Assembly: GCA_005878685.1 (NCBI GenBank)
Contig: VBLN01000219.1
Coordinates: 1-8,331, forward strand
Length of the DNA: 8,331 bases
Reading direction: 5' to 3'
From: Deltaproteobacteria bacterium
Lineage (GTDB): Bacteria > Desulfobacterota > Binatia > UBA9968
The notes under the pieces are model-generated. The model saw nothing but the letters and a program-made list of their open reading frames with translations. It was not told where the DNA came from and ran no database searches. Shown here piece after piece: positions 1 to 7,274 of the stretch (position 1 is the first letter of the stretch; every line of letters begins with the position of its first letter). Both the position numbers and the translations under genes were made by a program.

Positions 1-330
1 CTCTCGGGGCCAACCAGAGTTTCGGAGCTCAAGCAGGGTCAGATTCGCACCTACACGCTCGCGCCCGAGGAGCTGGGTCTTAAAAGATGCCGGCTCGAAG
101 AGCTGATTGGAGGAAGCCCCGAGGAGTGTGCCAATGCCTTGAGGGGAGTTTTGCAGGGAGAGAAAGGCCCAAAACGGGACGTGGTATTGCTCAACGGCGG
201 TGCGGCTCTATACGTGAGCGGGGCAGCTGGCTCGATAGCGGAGGGGATACGTTTAGCTGCGCAATCCATAGATTCTGGGAAAGCGCGCGAAAAGCTCGAC
301 TTACTGGTTCAGATGACCAACGTGGGTTAG
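1..330 (+). CDS. trpD: Anthranilate phosphoribosyltransferase, C-terminal part (5' end outside window)
   Basis: TrpD transfers the phosphoribosyl group of PRPP to anthranilate, the second committed step of tryptophan synthesis in the cytoplasm. Only the last 109 residues are present, open from base 1 in frame 1 to a TAG stop. The tail is typical of the family: it opens with LSGPTRVSELKQG, followed by the PEELGL segment, the conserved stretch RDVVLLNGGAALYVSG (about residues 60-75 of the fragment), and a closing helix with the eGirlA...idSGkA pattern. The catalytic N-terminal half (PRPP-binding GTGGD loop) lies upstream and cannot be checked. It is the first gene of the trp run in this window, and trpC follows after a 98-bp spacer. 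The family call is secure; only its upstream extent is unknown. Confidence 0.95.
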   Translation, partial: LSGPTRVSELKQGQIRTYTLAPEELGLKRCRLEELIGGSPEECANALRGVLQGEKGPKRDVVLLNGGAALYVSGAAGSIAEGIRLAAQSIDSGKAREKLDLLVQMTNVG

Positions 331-428
331 CGGTAGCAGTCAACCTCCAGCGGTAAGCTTTGAGCCATGTTGGTTTGCGGCTGAAGGCTCAGCTCCACAA
401 TGGCAGGTGAAAAGGTTTAAGCAACGCT
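331..428 (+). other. trpD-trpC spacer with a small inverted repeat
   Basis: This 98-bp gap between co-directional trp genes holds a 6-bp perfect inverted repeat, TGAGCC at 361-366 and GGCTCA at 386-391, with a 19-nt loop. No T-run follows it, so it does not look like an intrinsic terminator. A purine-rich stretch (AGGTGAAAAGG, 405-415) lies 13 nt before the trpC ATG and may act as a weak, distant ribosome binding site. I see no leader peptide with tandem Trp codons. Confidence 0.35.
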
Positions 429-1199
429 ATGTTTTTGGATGCCATCGTCGATTCTGTACGACAAGAGATCGATCTCAGAAAGCGCAAAACATCTCCTTCA
501 GCGCTTCAGGACCGACCGCTATTCCAGCTCCCCTGCAGAGGCTTTGCGGCGAGCCTCAAGGGAGAGTCACGCCGTATTATCGCTGAGGTGAAACGAGCGT
601 CTCCCTCTCAGGGACTGATCCGACAAGAATTCGATCCGGTAGAGATTGCCAAGGCCCTTGCCGCCGGCAAAGCGAGCGCCCTGTCCGTCCTCACAGAAGA
701 ACGCTTTTTCCAAGGAAGCCTGCTCTATCTCGAGAGGATCAAAAAGGAGGTTTCTCTGCCCCTTTTGCGCAAAGACTTTATCCTGGATGGCTACCAACTG
801 CTGGAGGCGAGGAGTTTCGGCGCGGATGCCGTGCTATTGATCGCCGCCCTACTCGACTCCGTCCTTCTCAAGGAACTCAAAAACCAAGCTCGGGCTTTAT
901 CTCTGGATGTCCTGATCGAGGTGCATACAGAGGCGGAGCTGCAAAGTGCGCTCGAGGCCGGCTCCGATTTGATCGGGATCAATAACCGCGATTTGCAAAC
1001 TTTTGAAGTAAAGGTAGAGACAACAGAGCGCTTGATGCCGATGGTGCCGCGGGGAATTTCCGTGGTTTGCGAGAGCGGCATCGAAAGCGCTGCGCAGATC
1101 AGAAGGCTAGAGGGGCTTGGAATTCATATCTTTTTGGTAGGCGAGACGCTGATGCGCGCCGCCGATCCGGGAGCGAAGCTGAAGGAACTGCTGGAGTGA
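429..1199 (+). CDS. trpC: Indole-3-glycerol phosphate synthase
   Basis: TrpC closes the indole ring: it decarboxylates and cyclises 1-(2-carboxyphenylamino)-1-deoxyribulose 5-phosphate to indole-3-glycerol phosphate. The 256-aa protein has the usual length for a monofunctional TIM-barrel IGPS and is not fused to TrpF. Visible signatures are IIAEVKRASPSQG (catalytic Glu53 and Lys55), SVLTEERFFQGS, PLLRKDFI with Lys115, GADAVLLI, VLIEVH with Glu164, GINNRDL (Asn185/186), CESGI (Glu215, Ser216) and FLVGETLM near the end. These match the known IGPS catalytic set. The ATG start gives a normal N-terminal helix (MFLDAIVDSVRQEI); ribosome-binding purines lie rather far upstream. The gene ends in TGA, 78 bp before trpF. 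Confidence 0.97.
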   Translation: MFLDAIVDSVRQEIDLRKRKTSPSALQDRPLFQLPCRGFAASLKGESRRIIAEVKRASPSQGLIRQEFDPVEIAKALAAGKASALSVLTEERFFQGSLLYLERIKKEVSLPLLRKDFILDGYQLLEARSFGADAVLLIAALLDSVLLKELKNQARALSLDVLIEVHTEAELQSALEAGSDLIGINNRDLQTFEVKVETTERLMPMVPRGISVVCESGIESAAQIRRLEGLGIHIFLVGETLMRAADPGAKLKELLE

Positions 1200-1256
1200 T
1201 GAGGGATGAGCCATGAGTACTGAGTTTTGTGCCGCCCTACTCATCCCTCTTTACTC
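1194..1256 (+). repeat. Inverted repeat in the trpC-trpF spacer
   Basis: GAGGGATGAG (1201-1210) is an exact reverse complement of CTCATCCCTC (1240-1249). A second short pairing, GAGT (1194-1197) with ACTC (1253-1256), extends the stem past a small internal mismatch. The loop is 29 nt. The left arm overlaps the last codons of trpC. Arms and loop are built of degenerate ATGAG/CTCAT words (1199-1203, 1206-1210, 1213-1217 on the left; 1240-1244 and 1254-1258 on the right), which suggests a low-complexity intergenic repeat. No T-tract directly follows it, so intrinsic termination is not supported. Confidence 0.6.
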
Positions 1257-1277
1257 ATTACTTTTGACTTAAGTGAT

Positions 1278-1907
1278 ATGGTTAAGGTCAAGGTTTGCGG
1301 CATAACGAATCTGGAAGATGCCTCGAAGGCGATAGAGTACGGCGCCGATGCGTTGGGTTTTAATTTCTATCCTCCTAGCTACCGTTATATCTCTTCCGCC
1401 AAGGCGCAGGCGATTTTCGGAGAGCTTCCGCCCGGGATTTGTAAGGTAGCTGTCTTTGTCAATGAGCCCAGAGCCAAAGTTGAAGAGGTGCTGAACTCGG
1501 GTTTTCTTCCAGACGGGCGGCAGGCCTTTAGCGCGCTGCAATTTCATGGCGAGGAAAGCAAAGAGTACTGTCAGAACTGGCAGCTTAAGGTGATCAAGGC
1601 CTTTCGCCTCAAGGACCGGAGTTCCTTAGACGGGATTCGCGGATTTCCCGCCGACTTTTATCTTCTGGATTCTTGGGCACCAGGGTACGGGGGCTCGGGT
1701 TCCTCCTTTCCGTGGGACTGGGTTGAGGGGTTGGAGGCTGACAAATTGATTCTTGCCGGTGGGCTGGATGTGCAAAATGTAGCTGAGGCGATCCGGCGTA
1801 TTCATCCCTACGGGGTAGATGTTTGTACCGGAGTTGAGGCGAAGCCTGGAATCAAAGATCATGAGAAACTCAAAGAATTCATTCACGCAGCCAAGGATGC
1901 CGGATAA
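1278..1907 (+). CDS. trpF: Phosphoribosylanthranilate isomerase
   Basis: TrpF performs the Amadori rearrangement of N-(5'-phosphoribosyl)anthranilate, supplying the substrate of TrpC. The 209-aa length is normal. The ATG at 1278 is chosen because it begins [10 protein letters not shown], the canonical N-terminus carrying the catalytic base Cys7; an upstream GTG at 1227 would only add residues from the repeat-bearing spacer. Other signatures are [23 protein letters not shown] (87-91), the catalytic acid in LLDSW (Asp131), LAGGL (159-163) and the phosphate-binding end [16 protein letters not shown] (179-194). In that last motif, Cys-Thr replaces the more common Ser-Ser before GVE, a conservative change. 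No clear Shine-Dalgarno sequence precedes the start. The 3' end overlaps the chosen trpB start by 11 bp, suggesting translational coupling. Confidence 0.96.
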   Translation: MVKVKVCGITNLEDASKAIEYGADALGFNFYPPSYRYISSAKAQAIFGELPPGICKVAVFVNEPRAKVEEVLNSGFLPDGRQAFSALQFHGEESKEYCQNWQLKVIKAFRLKDRSSLDGIRGFPADFYLLDSWAPGYGGSGSSFPWDWVEGLEADKLILAGGLDVQNVAEAIRRIHPYGVDVCTGVEAKPGIKDHEKLKEFIHAAKDAG

Positions 1908-3082
1908 GCGGGGCCATTTCGGTCTCTACGGGGGCCGGTATGTCTCTGAGACGCTTATGCCGGCGCTGGTCGAGCTGGAAAGGTTTTATAGCAAGGTCCG
2001 GCGCAATCCGAGCTTCCAAAGAGAGTTTCACCATTATCTCCGGGAGTATGCGGGGAGGGAAACCCCGCTCTATTTTGCCGAGCGCCTCACTCGCAAGCTT
2101 AGAGGGGCGAAGATCTATCTCAAGCGAGAAGATCTCTGCCATACGGGAGCGCACAAGATCAACAACACGCTGGGCCAAGCGCTGCTAGCGCGTCGGATGA
2201 AGAAAAATCGGATCATCGCGGAGACCGGTGCGGGTCAGCATGGGGTAGCGACAGCGACGGTCGCTGCGATGTTCGGCTTGGAGTGCGAGATCTTTATGGG
2301 CAAGGAGGATGTGGAGCGACAATCCTTGAACGTCTTCCGGATGAAACTTCTGGGCGCAAAGCTGCGGGTCGTGGAGTCCGGCAGCCAGACGCTGAAGGAC
2401 GCGATGAATGAGGCGCTAAGGGATTGGGTCACCTATGTGAGAAACACTTACTACCTGATCGGTTCTGTCGCAGGTCCCCATCCTTATCCCATGATGGTCC
2501 GTGACTTTCAGTCGGTGATCGGAAAGGAAGCCAAGAGGCAGATCCTCGCGCGCGAGGGCCGTCTGCCGGATTACCTGGTTGCCTGTGTGGGAGGCGGAAG
2601 CAATTCCATAGGGCTATTCTATCCCTTTTCTTAGGGATCGCAGGGTCAAGATGATCGGCGTGGAAGCAGCAGGATTGGGGTTGAATAGTGGACATCATGC
2701 AGCGTCGATTCTACGCGGCAAAGTCGGAGTGCTTCACGGGAGCAAAAGCTATCTCCTCCAGGATCGAATGGGGCAAGTTCACGGGACCCACTCAATTGCC
2801 GCCGGACTTGATTATCCCGGCGTGGGTCCGGAGCTGAGTTATCTCCGCGATCGGGGCAAGATCCAATTTGCCTCGGCCACCGACAGAGAGGCGACAGACG
2901 CTCTCAGACTCTTAGCGGAAGTGGAAGGAATTATCTCGGCCTTGGAAAGCGCCCATGCAGTTGCCGAGGTGATTCGGCTCGCGCCTCGTCTCAGAAAGAG
3001 CCAAATCGTCATCGTCAACGTGTCCGGCAGAGGAGACAAGGACATGAGTACCGTAGGGCAATATCTGGGGATGAGACTGTAG
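1897..3082 (+). pseudogene. trpB: Tryptophan synthase beta subunit, interrupted by a one-base frameshift
   Basis: TrpB is the PLP enzyme that condenses indole, channelled from TrpA, with serine to form tryptophan. The first part (1897-2634) reads [15 protein letters not shown] through [15 protein letters not shown] and then meets TAG at 2632. Dropping one T from the TTTT run (2626-2629) restores [15 protein letters not shown] and the frame continues to TAG at 3080-3082, giving 394 aa, a normal TrpB length. Catalytic features are intact: PLP lysine Lys87 in HTGAHKINN, Glu109 in AETGAGQHG, phosphate loop GGGSN (232-236), Asp305 in LDYPGVGPE, Ser376 in VSGRGDKD. The start at 1897 overlaps trpF by 11 bp; an in-frame ATG at 1861 is possible. 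Conservation on both sides argues for a sequence error or very recent mutation, not an old pseudogene. Confidence 0.93.
2626..2634 (+). other. Frameshift site in trpB (TTTT run followed by TAG)
   Basis: The sequence reads CCC TTT TCT TAG in the upstream frame. Removing one T gives CCC TTT CTT AGG, encoding P-F-L-R and joining the downstream TrpB frame exactly where the family continues. The lesion is one extra base in a four-T run. The site lacks the known features of programmed +1 sites such as prfB (CTT TGA C with an internal Shine-Dalgarno sequence), so a sequence error or spontaneous mutation is the simpler reading. Confidence 0.85.
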
Positions 3083-3170
3083 CAATAGGTTGAAGGGTTT
3101 CAGAGTTCAAGGGTTAAAATTCCCTAAACTCTTTATCCCTTCAACCCTTGAACCCTGTAACTTTCTATTG
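3083..3170 (+). repeat. Inverted repeat filling the trpB-trpA spacer
   Basis: The whole spacer is palindromic. CAGAGTTCAAGGGTT (3101-3115) pairs with AACCCTTGAACCCTG (3143-3157) at 14 of 15 positions. The outermost CAATAG (3083-3088) is the exact reverse complement of CTATTG (3165-3170). A competing pairing also exists: GTTGAAGGG (3089-3097) is perfectly complementary to CCCTTCAAC (3137-3145), using bases needed by the first stem. The arm words (GTTCAAGGGTT, GTTGAAGGG) look like degenerate copies of one unit. The outer stem ends one base before the trpA ATG pair, so the structure could affect trpA translation. There is no terminal T-run. Confidence 0.65.
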
Positions 3171-3173
3171 ATG

Positions 3174-3977
3174 ATGAACCGGATTGATCAGAAGTTTTCT
3201 ACGCTGAGACATTGTGGGGAGAAGGTCTTGATCCCTTTTGTGACGGCCGGAGATCCTGATCTCACGACCACCTTGGAAATCTTGCGCATTCTAGAACAAA
3301 GCGGCGCGGATTTGATCGAGTTGGGAGTTCCCTTCTCAGATCCTATGGCGGATGGGCCCACTATTCAGCGTTCATCGGAGCGCGCCTTGAAGCACGGGAC
3401 GTCCCTTCCGCGCATCTTGGAAATGGTCCATGAGTTTCGTCGAGATTCCGAGACCCCCCTGATCCTTTTTGGTTATTACAATCCCTTTTTGTGTTACGGA
3501 CTCAGGCGCTTGGCTGAGGAGGGGAGAGCGTCGGGGTTGGATGGCGTCCTGTGCGTCGATCTTCCTCCCGAAGAGAGTGGAGAGCTAAAGCGCTGGACTA
3601 GTGCCGAGGGATTGCACAATATATTTCTCTTATCCCCGACCAGCGATGTAGGGCGTATTCGGCTCGTTGCTCGCGAGGGAGGCGGTTTTATCTATTATGT
3701 TTCGGTGACCGGAGTGACGGGAGCGCGCAGACGCTTTGAGGCTCGTCTCCGTGCCCAGGTGGCTCATGTTAGGCGCTACGCCTCGCTGCCCATCGGAGTG
3801 GGCTTTGGCATCTCGACCCCGCAGCAGGCAGCCTGGATCTCCTCTTTTTCTGATGCCGTTGTAGTGGGGAGCGCCTTGATCGATGTCATGGAGAGGGCGG
3901 ACGGAAAACGGGAGAAGGTGAAGCGCATAGGCCGTTTCGTCGCGAGCTTGAAGCGAGCCATGAACGGCGGCTCCTGA
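3174..3977 (+). CDS. trpA: Tryptophan synthase alpha subunit
   Basis: TrpA cleaves indole-3-glycerol phosphate to indole and glyceraldehyde 3-phosphate and passes indole to TrpB through the intersubunit tunnel. From the ATG at 3174 (MNRIDQKF, the family N-terminus) the protein is 267 aa, a typical length; ATG 3171 immediately before would add one Met. Catalytic Glu49 and Asp60 both lie in the hallmark segment LIELGVPFSDPMADGPTIQ, at the same numbers as in the Salmonella enzyme. Further signatures are LILFGYYNPF, GVLCVDLPPEE, LLSPTS, IYYVSVTGVTGAR (with Tyr175), IGVGFGIST (phosphate loop) and VVGSALI. No Shine-Dalgarno sequence is visible because the spacer is occupied by an inverted repeat ending at 3170. 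An open extension back to 3090 is translated repeat and was not used. Confidence 0.96.
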   Translation: MNRIDQKFSTLRHCGEKVLIPFVTAGDPDLTTTLEILRILEQSGADLIELGVPFSDPMADGPTIQRSSERALKHGTSLPRILEMVHEFRRDSETPLILFGYYNPFLCYGLRRLAEEGRASGLDGVLCVDLPPEESGELKRWTSAEGLHNIFLLSPTSDVGRIRLVAREGGGFIYYVSVTGVTGARRRFEARLRAQVAHVRRYASLPIGVGFGISTPQQAAWISSFSDAVVVGSALIDVMERADGKREKVKRIGRFVASLKRAMNGGS

Positions 3978-4007
3978 GTTTCAGTCCACATCGTTCTGTC
4001 TTGAGAG

Positions 4008-5318
4008 ATGGCAGCGTATTCCGAGACACTGCATTATATCTTTAACCTCCGCGGTGGGGAAATCGACCTGCGGCTCAACCGGGTGGAGCAGGCTTTGTCT
4101 CTTTTCGGCCATCCGGAGCGGCGGTTTCCTGCTCTCCATATTGCGGGCACCAACGGCAAGGGCTCCACAGCCGCGATGCTCCATCGCATCCTCTTCCTGC
4201 AGGGCTACCGCGTCGCTCTCTACACCTCCCCTCATGTGGGTTCTTTTACGGAGCGCATGCGTGTCGGAGAGGAAGAGATCTCCCAGGAGGAGGTGGTCGA
4301 GCTGGCAGAGTCTCTCAAGCGCCGCCTGGCGAGAGAGAAAGTTTCTCTCACCTTTTTTGAGTTCGTGACGGTCATGGCCTTCATCTATTTTGCCCGACGC
4401 AAGGTGGATTTAGCCGTAGTGGAGGTGGGATTGGGTGGCAGGTTGGACGCCACCAACGTCATCACGCCTCGGGTCTCCGTCATTACTACCATCTCCAAAG
4501 ACCACGAGGCCTACCTAGGTTCTGATCTCCTCTCTATTGCCAGGGAAAAGGGCGGCATCATTAAAAGCCGGGTGCCCGTAGTCGGTGGGTCGTTTGTTCC
4601 TGATGTCTGCAGCCTTTTAAAGGAAATAGCTCAAGCCCAGGGTTCGGCTCATTATTTTTTGGGACAGGATTTTTCTTTTGTGCTAAAAGATAAGGGTCTC
4701 TTTGACTACAAAGGGCTGCAGTGGGATTTAAAGGATCTTTCATTGGCGCTTAGGGGACGGCACCAGAGGAGCAACGCCGCGCTGGCCCTGAGCGCGTTGG
4801 AGGCCGTGGGTGGAGAGTTTGCGGTTGGTGAGGCGGCAGTGCGCGAGGGCCTCGCCACCGTCTTCTGGCCGGGTCGTTTTGAGGTCATCCTGCGCCGACC
4901 GCCGGTGATCTTAGATGGCGCGCACAATGTCGAGGGGGCCAAGGCCTTGGTCGAGGAGATCAAAAATTTTGTCGGGAACAAAAAGGTGAAAATTCTCTTT
5001 GCGGCCATGGAGGATAAAGACTGGGCTTCGATGCTTTGCGAGCTTTCCGCCGTGGCGAGCGAGATGGTTCTGACCCGCGTCCCGATGGCCCGTAGCGCAG
5101 ACCCAAGGAAACTGTTAGCGGCGGTCCCTCAAGGGATCCCGGCGACCCTCGTGGACCAGCCGGTTCAGGCGTTGAACCACCTGCTCCGTGCCGCCGACAC
5201 AGATCAGACGCTCCTCGTTGCCGGCTCGCTCTACCTGTTGGGCGAGGTGAGACCGTTCCTTGCTGAGATGTCCCTCCGGGAGTTTCCCCAAGGAGAGATG
5301 GCAGGAGGGAGGGTTTAG
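4008..5318 (+). CDS. folC: Folylpolyglutamate synthase / dihydrofolate synthase
   Basis: FolC is a cytoplasmic Mur-ligase-family enzyme that adds glutamate to dihydropteroate and/or extends polyglutamate tails on folates, using ATP. The 436-aa length is normal. The N-terminal YIFNLRGGEIDLRLNRVEQAL is followed by the P-loop HIAGTNGKGSTAAML (Lys51), TSPHVGSFTERM, VVEVGLGGRLDATN (139-150), ISKDHEAYLG, EKGGIIK (180-186, Lys181 being the likely carbamylated lysine), RHQRSNAALA, WPGRFEV, and the Mur-ligase C-terminal-domain entry ILDGAHN (301-307). Whether it has one or both activities cannot be told from sequence. It begins 30 bp after trpA and its last bases contain the ribosome binding site of lptD, so it probably belongs to the same transcript. 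In many proteobacteria accD sits between trpA and folC; here it does not. Confidence 0.95.
   Translation: MAAYSETLHYIFNLRGGEIDLRLNRVEQALSLFGHPERRFPALHIAGTNGKGSTAAMLHRILFLQGYRVALYTSPHVGSFTERMRVGEEEISQEEVVELAESLKRRLAREKVSLTFFEFVTVMAFIYFARRKVDLAVVEVGLGGRLDATNVITPRVSVITTISKDHEAYLGSDLLSIAREKGGIIKSRVPVVGGSFVPDVCSLLKEIAQAQGSAHYFLGQDFSFVLKDKGLFDYKGLQWDLKDLSLALRGRHQRSNAALALSALEAVGGEFAVGEAAVREGLATVFWPGRFEVILRRPPVILDGAHNVEGAKALVEEIKNFVGNKKVKILFAAMEDKDWASMLCELSAVASEMVLTRVPMARSADPRKLLAAVPQGIPATLVDQPVQALNHLLRAADTDQTLLVAGSLYLLGEVRPFLAEMSLREFPQGEMAGGRV
5303..5313 (+). promoter_or_regulatory. Strong Shine-Dalgarno sequence for lptD
   Basis: AGGAGGGAGGG lies within the 3' end of folC, nine bases before the ATG at 5323. 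It is the clearest ribosome binding site in the window and decides the lptD start over the in-frame position at 5260, which would lie deep inside folC. Confidence 0.75.
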
Positions 5319-6441
5319 CAAGATGGGAATTCAAAGTGGGCCTGCCGATCTCGTTCTTAGTCTAAGCCTGATGCTTTTTTTGTTCCAATCCGCTCCGGTC
5401 TTTGGGCAGGCCGCGCGCTCTCCGGCTGCGGGCGGGGAAGGGGAAATTCAGGTGACGGCGGATTCTCTTACTGTGGGCGACTCGGGATCCCAGGTGGAAG
5501 CCAAGGGAAATGTGGAGATCAAGCGGCAAGACACGACTGTGAAAGCGGATGAGGTCCGGGTGAATCGCACAACGCAGGATGTCGAGGCCAAAGGGAAGGT
5601 ATCCGTGGATGATCCTGAGTGGAAGGTGAAGTCGGCTGAGTCCATACAGTTGAACATGGAAAAGGAGACCGCCGAGATCCAAAAAGGCGATCTCTTTCTG
5701 GCCAGGGATCACCTCAGCATGAGTGGCGCACGTTTCCAAAAATTGACCGGTCAAACTTATCATATTGATGAGGGTTTCTTCACCACCTGTCTCTGTGAAT
5801 CCGGTCCGCCCACATGGAAGATCTCAGCCGGGGAGATCGACCTGCAGCGCGAGGGGGAGGGTGTCATCAAGCATGGTTGGTTTTACCTCATGGACATCCC
5901 TGTCTTCTATTTCCCTTACGCAGTCTTTCCTCTTCGAAGTGAGAGGCAAACCGGCTTGCTTGCTCCCAGTTTTGGATCGTCGACTAAGGAAGGATTCAAA
6001 TTCGAGCAGCCCTTTTTTTGGGCTATCTCGAAGAGCACGGATGCCACTTTTGGGATCGATTTGGAGACCCGCGCGCGAATCGGTTTCTTCGGAGAGGCTC
6101 GAACGGTTTTTAAACAGGACGCTCCAGCGCAGTTGAATTTCTCCTATTTTAACGAGAAGTGGCGGAAGAACGCCGAGGCCGACATAGTCGATCGCACCAT
6201 CGCAAACCAAGTGATTCCCCAGGACAGATGGAGTATCACCGGATATCACCGCTACATCACTTCCTCGAATTGGCTAACTTACAGCGATATCGCCGCTTTT
6301 AGCGACGACCTTTTTACCCGGGAACTGGTGGGTCGCTTTGATCTTGGAGCTACTCGAGAGATCGATCTCCGCACCTCTCGTTATAGCCGCTCACGCTTTG
6401 GCTTCTTGAAAGGCTGGGAAGATAGCTATTTTCGAGGAGAA

Positions 6442-6444
6442 TAG
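6442..6444 (+). other. In-frame amber codon inside lptD
   Basis: TAG interrupts LptD after ...SYFRGE and before DFYQDF... with no change of frame: the LptD signature resumes on the next codon and stays open for 283 codons. A single substitution from CAG, TAC, TAT, GAG or AAG would explain it. TAG also ends trpD, trpB and folC here, so it is a normal stop in this genome. Confidence 0.9.
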
Positions 6445-6796
6445 GATTTTTACCAGGACTTTATTCAGAATGATAAGGGAACCCTGCAACGAACCCCACA
6501 AATCTCCTTCTGGGGTCGGCGTTTCTTTCAAAAGAATCCTTTAGAGCTTCGGTGGCGAGCGGAAGGGGTCAATTATCTCAGGAGGGACGGAGGGGACGGC
6601 CTTCGTTTGGATTTGCGGCCTGAGGTCGCTTTGCCCTTCCAGATGTCCAACTATTTGTTTGGCTCCTTGAATCTTGCGCCGCGCGAAACCGTGTACCATC
6701 TCTATGAGGCTGAGGCCTCATCGGACCACAACCTCTCTCGAGAAGTCATCGAGTTAAGGGGCAATGTGGCCACTTCGATTGGACGCATCTTTGATT

Positions 6797-6805
6797 GGGG
6801 GGGGG
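6797..6805 (+). repeat. Nine-G homopolymer inside lptD
   Basis: A G9 run encodes the tail of IFDWGGEALQ. The reading frame is consistent on both sides (SIGRIFDW before, EALQKIKHEIEPELSYLFIP after), so nine G is the in-frame length here. Runs of this length are slippage-prone both in cells and in some sequencing chemistries. Confidence 0.9.
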
Positions 6806-7274
6806 AGGCGCTCCAAAAGATCAAGCACGAGATTGAGCCAGAATTAAGTTATCTTTTCATCCCGCATACGCAACAGCAGCACATCCCTGTGATGGACGGT
6901 GTTGACCGGATCAACCGGAGAAACGTGCTGACGTTCGGCCTCACCAATCGTTTTTGGGGAAAATTCGCCCAGCGGACATTTGCCACTCCGTCGGAGACGG
7001 ATACGGACAAGGACGTGGAGCTTTTGAATCCTCTGACTAGCGGTGACGTCCGAGAGATGGGTCAGTTGAAGCTGGCGTTGAGCTATGACATCGACAAGGA
7101 AAGGAAGGGTGGGGATAGTTTGTCGGATCTGGATTTCAATTTCCGACTCACCCCTACAAGTTACCTTTCCCTTGGGTTCGACGGAGGGCTAGACCCAGGA
7201 CCGTGGAACCTAACCCAGGCCATGGTGACTCTTGGATTGTCCGATCCTCGTCCGATAATACGCAGAGTGCTAGA

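Noticed and set aside
331..428. trp attenuator with leader peptide
   Set aside because: No short frame with tandem Trp codons, no terminator stem with a T-run, and the location is mid-operon.
1194..1256. Intrinsic terminator between trpC and trpF
   Set aside because: The hairpin is not followed by a run of Ts and the next trp gene follows directly.
1227..1277. N-terminal extension of trpF from a GTG
   Set aside because: The extra residues are translated from the inverted-repeat spacer and the canonical TrpF N-terminus begins at the ATG at 1278.
1819..1896. Upstream start for trpB inside trpF
   Set aside because: It would overlap trpF by 89 bp and add 26 residues with no TrpB similarity; ATG 1897 places the FGLYGGRY motif at the usual distance from the N-terminus.
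2626..2640. Programmed +1 frameshifting in trpB
   Set aside because: No internal Shine-Dalgarno sequence, rare codon or known slippery heptamer is seen, and TrpB is not a known recoded gene.
3090..3173. N-terminal extension of trpA
   Set aside because: The extension is the translated palindromic spacer; the TrpA family begins at MNRIDQKF.
4960..5334. Reverse-strand reading frame of 124 codons over the folC end
   Set aside because: Low-complexity Pro/Arg/Ser-rich translation antisense to well-supported folC; a codon-bias shadow.
5824..6249. Reverse-strand reading frame of 141 codons in lptD
   Set aside because: Antisense to recognisable LptD sequence, with no domain signature of its own.
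6442..6444. Pyrrolysine or global TAG reassignment
   Set aside because: trpD, trpB and folC end in TAG at the expected family lengths, and LptD is not a known pyrrolysine protein. Kept only as a test in the findings.
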